From SZUA-430 sp046153995 (lineage in GTDB: Bacteria; Pseudomonadota; Alphaproteobacteria; Micropepsales; Micropepsaceae), in the NCBI GenBank assembly GCA_046153995.1, contig JBJXEH010000184.1, positions 1 to 25,055 of the forward strand: 25,055 nucleotides of DNA, written 5' to 3'. The notes under the pieces are model-generated. The model ran no database searches, was not told the origin of the DNA, and saw only the letters and a list, made by a program, of their open reading frames with translations. Positions 1 to 7,141 of the stretch are shown piece after piece. Position 1 is the first letter of the stretch. Every line of letters starts with the position of its first letter. The translations under genes and the position numbers were made by a program.

Positions 1-518
1 TCCGGCGTGCCGCCGTCCGGCGGACACCACTTCAGATACATCTCGTGCTCGTTGAAGCCGTCAACGCTCTCCCACGAAACGCCATCGTCCGTGCTCACGA
101 ACAGCCCCGGCGGCGAGGTGCCCGCCCACCAAACACCGGGCTCGTCCGCGTGCCCGGGCGAGAGCCAAAACGTATGCGACACCGCCCGCCCTTGGCCGTC
201 AGCGACGGCCGGAAACGCCGGCGGCTTCCCCGCCTCCTTCCAAGTCTTGCCCTTGTCCGTCGAACGGAAAATCGTGGGGCCAAGATGCCCCGTCTTCGCC
301 GCCATCAACAGCGTGCCGGAGCGCGGATCGCGCACCAGATGATTGACGACCTGGCCCAGGAAATGCGGCCCGTCCGTCTTCCACGTCTTCCGCGCCGCAT
401 CCGAGTGAAAAAACCAAGCCCCTTTGCGCGTCCCCACCAAAAGCGTGACGCCCTTCTTGGCCCTTCCCTTCGCCACCGTCCGTTTCGGCTTCACCACCGC
501 CTTTTTCTGCGTCGCCAT
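1..518 (-). CDS. BNR/Asp-box repeat protein (sialidase/VPS10-like beta-propeller), 3' part outside window
   Basis: Partial gene: 172 codons are visible, with no stop before the left edge. A Lys-rich start (about residues 5-22) is followed by beta-propeller sequence with two good Asp-boxes, STDKGKTW (residues 86-93) and STDDGVSW (142-149), and a degenerate one near residues 38-46. Such repeats occur in sialidases, VPS10/sortilin-like proteins and photosystem II stability factor-like proteins, so the fold is clear but the substrate is not. No signal peptide is visible, so a cytosolic location is likely. I chose ATG at 518 because GAGGG lies 6 nt upstream (525-529). In-frame ATGs at 524 and 533 are alternatives. 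The region upstream (519-1055) is non-coding and repeat-rich, so the gene probably has its own promoter. Confidence 0.75.
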   Translation of the reverse strand, partial: MATQKKAVVKPKRTVAKGRAKKGVTLLVGTRKGAWFFHSDAARKTWKTDGPHFLGQVVNHLVRDPRSGTLLMAAKTGHLGPTIFRSTDKGKTWKEAGKPPAFPAVADGQGRAVSHTFWLSPGHADEPGVWWAGTSPPGLFVSTDDGVSWESVDGFNEHEMYLKWCPPDGGTP

Positions 519-571
519 GAGCATCCCTCGCATTTTTTGTGGGGCGGACATTAGAGCATTCAAAACAAGCT

Positions 572-736
572 TGTCATCCCGGACGCTAGCGAAGCCCGCT
601 GCGGAACGCAGCGCGGCGCAGCTTGCGAGCCGGGACCCAGGGGAACGAGCTCGGAGCAATAACGCGCTGAAACACGCAGCGCGCGCTCCTGGGTCCCGGC
701 TCGCGCTGCGCTACGCTCCGCTTGGCCGGGATGACA
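572..736. repeat. 165-bp intergenic palindromic element
   Basis: The ends are an 11-bp perfect inverted repeat, TGTCATCCCGG (572-582) and CCGGGATGACA (726-736). Inside them is a second, 12-bp perfect inverted pair, CCGGGACCCAGG (630-641) and CCTGGGTCCCGG (688-699). As RNA it could form a long imperfect hairpin. The right half resembles a palindromic repeat that recurs between genes in many alphaproteobacterial genomes; that is from memory, not from a search. It lies upstream of the BNR gene. No coding potential is evident. Confidence 0.75.
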
Positions 737-883
737 GATAGAGGGGGCGCGGCCTTAGGCCAACTCGCCGCACCTATTCCGTCGCATTGAACCGGCGCGC
801 GGACGCGCACATGTCAGGAGGTTAGTCAGATTGATGTTACAATAACCGATGGCCAGGATGTCGCGAACGCACGCCGAACGCAC

Positions 884-1040
884 AAATAACGCATTCCGAA
901 CGGCAAACGCCGCGCAGAACTGCGGAAATAACGCATATAACGGATATGTTTTTTCGCGTTGCCACGCTTCGCCACGCCAGTGCCACGCATCCGCCACGCA
1001 CGAAACAGCGCAACTCTGCGGAAATCACGCTTGCCACGCA
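884..1040. repeat. Cluster of short degenerate direct repeats
   Basis: Five copies of GCCACGC start at 961, 971, 982, 993 and 1033; the first four are 10-11 bp apart, one helical turn. AAATAACGCAT occurs at 884-894 and 926-936. A 22-nt unit at 913-934 recurs at 1009-1030 with 18 of 22 bases identical. The patch sits between the end of the alpha/beta hydrolase and the start of the BNR gene. Open frames across it look like chance products of the repeats. It may be a protein-binding array or decayed tandem repeats; the sequence alone does not decide. Confidence 0.5.
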
Positions 1041-1055
1041 TATGATTTTGACGAC

Positions 1056-1844
1056 TTACGCCGGCTGCGTAGCCGCAGCCGTCACGTTTCCGGCCCATTC
1101 GCGCACGTAGTTCGCAGTCTTCTGCCAACCGGGTTCGCCGATCAGCCAATGCGACGCACCTTTGACCTCAAGATACTCGCCCCGCTCGCGATACCGCCTG
1201 GCGATGGAAGCAACGGTCCGCGCCGGGTTCACCCGGTCGTATTCCCCGGCAATGCAAAGCACCGGGCAGTCGATCTTGCGGGCATCCACGAACGTCGCGC
1301 GGCGCGGGTCCATCGCCCAGTGCAAAATCTCGAACGTGGCGAGCCCCGACTCCGGCACGAAGCGCGCGAACGTCGCCTCCCGTTCGCCGGGCGGCATGAG
1401 GTCGAGCGCATGGGTCTCCGCGATCCAGCTCTCAGGCCGAAGCGGCTTGTTCCAAAACTGCCCGGCGAGATAAAGCCCCTGCGCCGACATGATCTCCCAC
1501 GCACTCGTGGGCAACGTGCCCCAGGGCGAGGAGGGTGCGAGCAAAACCAAAGCCTTCACTGGCAACCGCGTGGCCACCATCTGCGCAACCAGCCCGCCCA
1601 TCGAATGCCCGATCAGGATCGGCGGCTCGTTCAACTCGCGCACCAGCTTCTCGATGTCGTCCGCATAGTCGAGCATGGAGGTGAGCCCAAGCTCCCGCGG
1701 CGGCCGCACACCCGGCGGGAAGTCGTGATGCCGCAGCGTCGGCGTCACAACCTTGTAGCCGTGCATGGCGAACAGCTGCGCGAAAGGCTCCATCGCCCAA
1801 GCCGCACAAAAGGCGCCGTGAATCAAAACAACGGTCGATGTCAT
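1056..1844 (-). CDS. Alpha/beta hydrolase
   Basis: A 262-aa single-domain alpha/beta hydrolase. It starts with the oxyanion-hole strand (VVLIHGAFCAAW, residues 5-16), then the nucleophile elbow GHSMGG (Ser81), the acid in GEYDRVNPAR (Asp203) and the histidine in GASHWL (His232), so the triad looks complete. There is no signal peptide, so it should be cytosolic. The compact form resembles AB_hydrolase_6-type esterases and methylesterases, but the substrate cannot be read from sequence. The ATG at 1844 has AAGG 7 nt upstream, overlapping the rppH stop codon 9 bp away, so it is probably translated from the rppH message. No clear terminator follows it. Confidence 0.85.
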   Translation of the reverse strand: MTSTVVLIHGAFCAAWAMEPFAQLFAMHGYKVVTPTLRHHDFPPGVRPPRELGLTSMLDYADDIEKLVRELNEPPILIGHSMGGLVAQMVATRLPVKALVLLAPSSPWGTLPTSAWEIMSAQGLYLAGQFWNKPLRPESWIAETHALDLMPPGEREATFARFVPESGLATFEILHWAMDPRRATFVDARKIDCPVLCIAGEYDRVNPARTVASIARRYRERGEYLEVKGASHWLIGEPGWQKTANYVREWAGNVTAAATQPA

Positions 1845-1853
1845 GGGTTGACC

Positions 1854-2342
1854 TTAAGCGGGAACGGCGAGGTGGCGAAAGGCCTCGACCACTTGTTCGT
1901 AAACATGGCGTTTGAACGGCACGATAAGGCCCGGCAACTCGTCGACATCGACCCACCGATAGGCGTCGAATTCCGGGTCATGGACGGTCAGATCGATGTC
2001 GCCCTCCTCCCCCAAGAACCGCACCGCAAACCACTTCTGCCGCTGCCCCCGGTACTTGCCCTTGAGCGCCACGCCAATCGCCTCCGCCGGCAAGTCATAG
2101 GTGAACCACTCGTCCGCCTCGGCCAGAATGAGCACGTCGGTAATGCCGGTTTCTTCTTCCAGTTCGCGAAGCGCGGCTTCGGCCAAGTCTTCGCCCTCGT
2201 CGATACCGCCCTGCGGCATCTGCCAAGCTTGGCCCATCTCTTGAACGATGCGCCGTCCGACAAACACGCGGCCTTCGGCGTTCAACACCATCACCCCCAC
2301 GCAAGGCCGGTAGGGCAGGCTCTCGGGAGCGATTTTCTTCAC
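1854..2342 (-). CDS. rppH: RNA pyrophosphohydrolase (Nudix family)
   Basis: A 162-aa Nudix hydrolase. The Nudix box spans residues 45-67 and matches GX5EX7REUXEEXGU, with metal-binding glutamates at 60, 63 and 64. Preceding it is YRPCVGVMVLN and the W-Q-M-P-Q-G-G approach typical of the RppH/IalA branch. The family removes pyrophosphate from triphosphorylated RNA 5' ends to start decay, or cleaves dinucleoside polyphosphates. The length fits the family. The start is GTG at 2342, which overlaps the TGA of the upstream deacetylase gene in a 4-bp GTGA, implying translational coupling. The order deacetylase-rppH is common in Alphaproteobacteria. Confidence 0.88.
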   Translation of the reverse strand: MKKIAPESLPYRPCVGVMVLNAEGRVFVGRRIVQEMGQAWQMPQGGIDEGEDLAEAALRELEEETGITDVLILAEADEWFTYDLPAEAIGVALKGKYRGQRQKWFAVRFLGEEGDIDLTVHDPEFDAYRWVDVDELPGLIVPFKRHVYEQVVEAFRHLAVPA

Positions 2343-3619
2343 GGATGCGGCGCCGCAGACTCGCCGGTCGGCAGTTCCTGCGTGGGTGGCCGCGCAGGCG
2401 CAGCAGCAGGCGTCGCGGGTTTCAACACTGTCGTCCGGCGCTTGTTGACGGGCTTGGGCGGCGTCGCCTTCGCTTGCACCTTGTTGCGTGACGCAAGACG
2501 CGGCTTCGGCTGCACACGCGGTTTCGCAACAACCCGCGGCTTTGGTTGTGCGCTGGCCACCGGCAGCGGCTCTGCCGCAGGCGCCACGCCCGCGAGCGCC
2601 GACACCGGCACCAGCGCAATGCCCTTCTCTTCAAGGCTCGCAACCCAGACCGCCACGCGATCGACCGTGTTGGGCAGCGCACCCGCAACGCCTATCGCAA
2701 CGCCGCGCTTCTTTGCAGCCACCTCCAACGCGGCGAGTGACGCGTCGATCGCCTCCCGCGACGGCGTCCTATCGATAATCGCGTCCGCGCGCGCAAACGG
2801 CGCACCCGCGTTACCGGCGGCAACGCGCGCCACCGACTCTGCGCCCGCACCCGCTTCGACGAAGAAAAGGCCGCGCTGCGCCGCCTCACCCATCACGAGC
2901 TGCGTTTCGTCTTTCTCAGCCAAGAACTTGTCGCCGAACGTGTTGATCAAACCGGCATACCCCGTGACCCGCGACATCAGCCAGCGAAGGCGCACGGCGT
3001 TCTTCGCGTCGTCCCCCGTGGTCAGCGTGTGGAAGCCCGGATCGATGGAGGGATAGTCATGCGGTTCCATCGGCAATTCGAGCAGCACTTCGTGTCCCTT
3101 CGCCCGCGCCGCGGCGACGTCACCCGCAACCGACGGGGCCTGCGGCGAGAAGGCGAGCGTCACGTCGGCTGGCAAACGCTCCAGCACCGTGTCGGTCAGC
3201 GCCTTGCCGAACCCCAACCCGCCGACCACCACGGCAACCTTGGGCCGCGGATCGGCGGCAAGATCGTAAGCGCGCGCATAGACCGCGAGCGGCTTGCGCC
3301 CGTCGGCGCCGATGCGCGGCAGCGGGCCGGTGCTTGTCGTCTCGATCAAAGCGGGATCGGCACCGGCGAGCGCAGTTCCGGGCGCGACAACAGCCGACGG
3401 CGCATCGGCCATCGGCCCGCCAAGTCCGGCGGGCTGAGCGTGAGCAATGCGAATGATCTGCTTCGGCTCCGCGTCTTCGCCGCTACCGAAAAGCGAAACC
3501 ACGGCGATCGAAACCACGACGAGCCCCGCGGCCGCAGCCCCGATCGTGCGGGGCAGGCGCCGTCTGTCCAACGCGCCCACGACCTTTGCGGTCACGGCGG
3601 GAATCCACGTCAAGGACAT
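2339..3619 (-). CDS. Divergent polysaccharide deacetylase, YibQ/DUF610 family
   Basis: A 426-aa protein with a basic N-terminus and one membrane helix (about residues 26-45). A linker leads to a divergent polysaccharide deacetylase domain (about 125-345), then a Pro/Ala/Lys-rich tail (346-426). It is probably anchored in the inner membrane with the domain in the periplasm. Family landmarks are LAFSPQAPS, ELPMEPHDYP and the region around LMSRVTGYAGLINTFG. The position that is an Asp pair in classical members (IDDLG) reads VGGLG here, so deacetylase activity is doubtful. It follows ctpA after a hairpin, so it may be expressed partly by readthrough. The SD before ATG 3619 is weak. The tail is low complexity and likely disordered. 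Confidence 0.8.
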   Translation of the reverse strand: MSLTWIPAVTAKVVGALDRRRLPRTIGAAAAGLVVVSIAVVSLFGSGEDAEPKQIIRIAHAQPAGLGGPMADAPSAVVAPGTALAGADPALIETTSTGPLPRIGADGRKPLAVYARAYDLAADPRPKVAVVVGGLGFGKALTDTVLERLPADVTLAFSPQAPSVAGDVAAARAKGHEVLLELPMEPHDYPSIDPGFHTLTTGDDAKNAVRLRWLMSRVTGYAGLINTFGDKFLAEKDETQLVMGEAAQRGLFFVEAGAGAESVARVAAGNAGAPFARADAIIDRTPSREAIDASLAALEVAAKKRGVAIGVAGALPNTVDRVAVWVASLEEKGIALVPVSALAGVAPAAEPLPVASAQPKPRVVAKPRVQPKPRLASRNKVQAKATPPKPVNKRRTTVLKPATPAAAPARPPTQELPTGESAAPHP

Positions 3620-3636
3620 GAAAGGCGCTCGAAAAG

Positions 3637-3668
3637 TTTCAGGCGGGGCAAATGTGCCCCGCCTGAGA
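3637..3668 (-). terminator. Probable intrinsic terminator after ctpA
   Basis: A perfect 10-bp stem, AGGCGGGGCA (3641-3650) with TGCCCCGCCT (3655-3664), closes a 4-nt loop and can extend by weaker pairs to 3637-3668. On the minus strand the stem is followed by a short T-rich stretch (CTTTTC). It lies between the ctpA stop and the deacetylase ATG, so it may terminate or attenuate transcription inside the cluster. The T-tract is short, so efficiency is uncertain. Confidence 0.6.
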
Positions 3669-3701
3669 AGATGCTTTCAAGAGAACGCCTAGGCCAAAGC
3701 C

Positions 3702-5003
3702 CTATTTCGGGCGATTTGGCGCAGTGTTTGACACGATTTCTTGGCCGCGCAACAACCGCAAAGCGTAAGTTAACTGGAAGTCGTCGAACTTCTCGCCCGG
3801 TTTCGGTTTCACAACCGGCCCGACATGAGGCTTACGCCCGCCTTCCTGCCCGTCCAAGTGCTTGGGTAAGTTCGCTTCCGACAAGCGGTCCTTTGCGTCT
3901 CCCTCGCTGTTGGACTCTGCCGTTTGCTCGACCAGAATGTCGGGATCGATGCCCGTGGCTTGGATCGAACGGCCCGACGGCGTGTAGTACTTCGCCGTCG
4001 TCAGCCGCAGCGCACCGTCCACGCCGCCCGACAGCGGGATCACGGTTTGCACCGAACCCTTGCCGAACGACCGCGTACCGATCACGCGCGCACGCTTTTG
4101 ATCTTGCAGCGCACCGGCCACGATCTCCGAAGCCGACGCCGACCCTTCGTTCACGATCACGACGACCGGAACGCCTTGGAAGATCTGCCCCGACCGCGCG
4201 TTGTAGCGCTGCGTATCGCCCGCGCGCCGTCCGCGCGTGGAGACGATTTCGCCTTGATCCAAAAACGCATCCGAAACGGAGATAGCTTGATCCAACAACC
4301 CGCCCGGATTGTTCCGCAAGTCGAGCACGATACCGCGCAAGCGGCTGCCGATCTTGGCCTTCGTCTGATCGACCGCCTTTTCGAGCCCGTCTTCCGTCTG
4401 CTCGTTGAACGTGGTCACGCGGAAATAGGCGATGTCGCCTTCTTGCTTCCAGCGCACGCTCTCCACGCGGATGATCGCGCGCGTGATGACGATGTCGAGC
4501 GGCTTCTTCTCGCCCTTGCGCAGGATCGTGAGCTTGATCTGCGAGTTCACCGGACCGCGCATCTTATCGACGGCTTCAGAAAGGGTCAGCCCCTGGATCT
4601 GAGTTCCGTCGATCGTCGCGATCAAGTCGTTGGTCTTGATGCCGGCCCGCGCCGCGGGCGTCCCGTCCATCGGCGAGATCACTTTGACCAGGCCGTCTTC
4701 CATCGTGACTTCAAGGCCCAAACCGCCGTATTCGCCGCGGGTCGAAACTTGCATGTCCGAGAAATTCTTGGGGTTCAGATAGCTCGAGTGCGGGTCAAGC
4801 CCCATCAGCATGCCGTTGATGGCGCTTTCGACAAGCTCGCCGTCCTTCACCTCGCGCACGTAATCGTTCTTCACCCGCTCGAACACGTCGCCGAACAGGT
4901 TCAGCTGCCGGTACGTGTCGGTGCCGGCGATCGCCTGACCGATTACGACGGCAGCAATGGCGCCGCCAAAGGCAGAGACTGCAGAGATCATGGACTTTTT
5001 CAT
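3702..5003 (-). CDS. ctpA: Carboxy-terminal processing protease (S41)
   Basis: A 433-aa S41 peptidase. A signal or anchor helix (about residues 5-27) is followed by an N-terminal helical part, a PDZ domain (about 88-170) and the catalytic core. The nucleophile sits in NEGSASASEIVAGAL (Ser290 by alignment with Prc) and the general base in SFGKGS (Lys315); the spacing of 25 matches the Ser-Lys dyad of Prc/CtpA. LRNNPGGLL is also typical. It acts in the periplasm, cutting proteins near their C-termini; family members control peptidoglycan hydrolases. ATG 5003 follows the envC-like stop by 3 bp, so the two are co-translated, which fits a joint role in wall remodelling. The tail after about residue 360 is charged and variable. 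Confidence 0.92.
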   Translation of the reverse strand: MKKSMISAVSAFGGAIAAVVIGQAIAGTDTYRQLNLFGDVFERVKNDYVREVKDGELVESAINGMLMGLDPHSSYLNPKNFSDMQVSTRGEYGGLGLEVTMEDGLVKVISPMDGTPAARAGIKTNDLIATIDGTQIQGLTLSEAVDKMRGPVNSQIKLTILRKGEKKPLDIVITRAIIRVESVRWKQEGDIAYFRVTTFNEQTEDGLEKAVDQTKAKIGSRLRGIVLDLRNNPGGLLDQAISVSDAFLDQGEIVSTRGRRAGDTQRYNARSGQIFQGVPVVVIVNEGSASASEIVAGALQDQKRARVIGTRSFGKGSVQTVIPLSGGVDGALRLTTAKYYTPSGRSIQATGIDPDILVEQTAESNSEGDAKDRLSEANLPKHLDGQEGGRKPHVGPVVKPKPGEKFDDFQLTYALRLLRGQEIVSNTAPNRPK

Positions 5004-5006
5004 GGA

Positions 5007-6227
5007 CTATCCGCTCACTTTTTGTCTCAAGGCCGCAAACCACGGTACCGGATCGACCGGCACATTGTTGCGGCGGAATTCGATGTAGAGCCGTTCTGTT
5101 TGGCTCCCTGCCTGCGCACTGCCTGCCCCCATCCGTCCGACCGGTTCGCCCGAGAGCACAACTTGTCCCTCGGCGCCGTCCACTTTCGTAAGACCAGCAA
5201 GCAGAACATGATAGCCGCCGTTTGCGGCGATGATCAACAATTTGCCGTACCCGCGAAACGTGCCCGCATAGGCGATTTTCCCGTCACACGGAGACGTGAC
5301 CTGCGCGCCGGGCCGGGTTTGGAGGTGAATCCCCGTCAAATGTCCGCCCATGCCGTCGCCCGAACCGAACCGCGACGTGAGTTCACCGTTAGCAGGTAAC
5401 GTCAACAACCCGCGCAGTTGCTCAAGCGGTGTGTTGCGCGGCTGTCCGGCAGAGGCGATTTTGGCGGTCATCGTGGACCCTGCCGCCACCGGGCGTTTGG
5501 AGTCCTCGTTCAGGCTTACAATCAGGGCGCGCAAATCCGAGGCCTCCTCGGCCAGCGTCCCGATCCGGGCCTGCGTCGTCTTCATTTGGTCGCGCGTCTG
5601 GGCCGCCAAGTACCGCCGCTGGGTGAGGAGCTCGCTGAGCACATTGCGATCCTTGTCCAGCGCCTCGGCAGCGGCCGCAACTCTGAGCCGCTCCTCCGCC
5701 GCCTTGCGCCGCATCTCGCGCAAGTTGGCGAGGTCATTGCTGAGCTTCCTGGCCTCGCCGCGAACGGCAGGCACAACGGCGGTGAGCAGCATCGCCGAAC
5801 GCGCGGCAGCCGTCGCATCGTTCGGCTGCACGATAAGGGCCGGCGGCGGCTCGCTGCCCATCCGCTGCAAAACGGCGAGCAGCGAGGCAAGCTTTCCGCG
5901 CTGCCCGATCAGCGCGCGCATGCCGTCCGCCTCGCGCGTCTCGAACATGGCGAGCCGCTGCTCGACCACGTTGAGTTCCCGCTCCCGGTCCTGCGCGACG
6001 CCGGCGGCCCGGATCAGTTGCACGCGAAGCTGCTCCTGCTCCTTCGCCAACTGCTCGGCCGAATGGCCTAACGTCTCGATGTCTTGCCTGTCTTGGCGAA
6101 GCTGGTTCTGGATGTCGTTCAGCTTCTGGTTCGGGTTCGAAGCCTCCGCCGCGGCAAACGCCACCGACGCGGCGAGCGCAACAAGCGCCACCGATGCACG
6201 GTCAACCTTTTTAAGGCGCAAGATCAC
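5007..6227 (-). CDS. envC: EnvC-like murein hydrolase activator, degenerate LytM
   Basis: A 406-aa exported protein. A signal peptide (about residues 1-28) is followed by long coiled-coil stretches (about 35-120 and 155-245) and a LytM/M23 domain (about 278-400). Zinc ligands are largely lost. The usual GxD reads GIHL (His301), the usual HLHFE reads RLYIEF, and the HxH-type strand reads YHVLLAGL. The domain is therefore probably not an active endopeptidase. This matches EnvC, whose degenerate LytM domain activates amidases at the division site. Start is GTG 6227; there is no internal ATG near the N-terminus. It lies 61 bp after gpmA and 3 bp before ctpA. The E. coli order gpmI-envC-yibQ supports the name. 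Confidence 0.82.
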   Translation of the reverse strand: MILRLKKVDRASVALVALAASVAFAAAEASNPNQKLNDIQNQLRQDRQDIETLGHSAEQLAKEQEQLRVQLIRAAGVAQDRERELNVVEQRLAMFETREADGMRALIGQRGKLASLLAVLQRMGSEPPPALIVQPNDATAAARSAMLLTAVVPAVRGEARKLSNDLANLREMRRKAAEERLRVAAAAEALDKDRNVLSELLTQRRYLAAQTRDQMKTTQARIGTLAEEASDLRALIVSLNEDSKRPVAAGSTMTAKIASAGQPRNTPLEQLRGLLTLPANGELTSRFGSGDGMGGHLTGIHLQTRPGAQVTSPCDGKIAYAGTFRGYGKLLIIAANGGYHVLLAGLTKVDGAEGQVVLSGEPVGRMGAGSAQAGSQTERLYIEFRRNNVPVDPVPWFAALRQKVSG

Positions 6228-6288
6228 GAGAGGAACCAGAGCGAATCAATATGGCGATTATTCGTCCGGATTGGGGCTGCGGTCGAGG

Positions 6289-7044
6289 TCAAGCCCCCTT
6301 GGTTTGAGCAACGACCGTGCCGATACGCTGAGCGATTTCGTCAGGGTCACCCACAAAACCGTGCCGTTCCGACAACATGCGCGCATTCAATTTGTAGGCC
6401 CGCGGCACGCCTGTGGGCAGATTGATCGCCTCGATCTCCGCATCGCCGATGCCCTCCAGATGCTTCAGCAGCGCACGCAGCGAATTGCCATGCGCCGCAA
6501 TCAGGATTTTCTTGCCCTTCCTGATCTCGGGAACGATGTCGCTCAGCCAATACGGCAGCACCCGATCGACGACGTTCTTCAGGCTCTCCCCGCGCGGCAG
6601 CAAAGCCTCCGGCACGGACGCATACCGCTGGTCGAACTTCGGAAAGTCCGAATCGCTCACGGCAACAAGCGGCGGCTGCGTCGCATACCCACGCCGCCAC
6701 TGATGCACCTGTTCCTTGCCGAACTGCGCAACGGCTTGCGCCTTATCCTTGCCCTGCAGCGCGCCATAGTGCCGCTCGTTCAGCCGCCAATCCTTGACGA
6801 CGGGAACCCACATCAAATCCATCGCCTCAAGCACCAGCCAAAGCGTCTTGATCGCGCGCGCCTGCAGCGACGTAAACGCAAGGTCGAACGCATAACCTTC
6901 GCGCTTCAGCAACTCGCCCGCCGCGCGCGCCTCAGTTACGCCGAGCGCCGACAACGGACTGTCCCGCCACCCCGTAAAGATGTTGAGCCTATTCGCCTCG
7001 CTCTGCCCGTGGCGAATAATGACAAGATCGTAGTCGCTCCGCAT
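6289..7044 (-). CDS. gpmA: 2,3-bisphosphoglycerate-dependent phosphoglycerate mutase
   Basis: A 251-aa histidine phosphatase-fold mutase that interconverts 3- and 2-phosphoglycerate in glycolysis and gluconeogenesis. The phospho-acceptor motif is IIRHGQSEANRLNIFTGW (His12). Further marks are the acid in LNERHYGALQG (Glu90) and the second histidine in AAHGNSLRALLKHLEGI (His185). The insert around residues 90-145 is the one that separates mutases from plain phosphatases. Length fits GpmA. ATG 7044 has GAGGGG close upstream. The gene precedes envC in the same direction, the place that the unrelated isofunctional gpmI occupies in E. coli. Confidence 0.93.
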   Translation of the reverse strand: MRSDYDLVIIRHGQSEANRLNIFTGWRDSPLSALGVTEARAAGELLKREGYAFDLAFTSLQARAIKTLWLVLEAMDLMWVPVVKDWRLNERHYGALQGKDKAQAVAQFGKEQVHQWRRGYATQPPLVAVSDSDFPKFDQRYASVPEALLPRGESLKNVVDRVLPYWLSDIVPEIRKGKKILIAAHGNSLRALLKHLEGIGDAEIEAINLPTGVPRAYKLNARMLSERHGFVGDPDEIAQRIGTVVAQTKGA

Positions 7045-7141
7045 GACCCCTCAAGGTTCGTGAAGAGTGCCACCTACGCCAAAACGGCCATCGCGGCAAC
7101 CAGTGCTACGACGGCGGCGATCACGGCATCTCGCCCGTTGC

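Noticed and set aside
961..1040. CRISPR array
   Set aside because: The repeats are 7 nt long, spaced 10-11 bp, with no unique spacers and no cas gene.
849..3056. A 735-codon plus-strand open frame
   Set aside because: It lies opposite the hydrolase, rppH and the deacetylase, is Arg/His/Pro-rich, and shows no domain. It is an antisense shadow of high-GC genes.
7074..7124. A 16-codon hydrophobic peptide frame between gpmA and the third cyclase (minus strand)
   Set aside because: It resembles a tiny membrane peptide, but it is short, has no good SD, and Ala/Val-rich frames arise by chance in GC-rich DNA.
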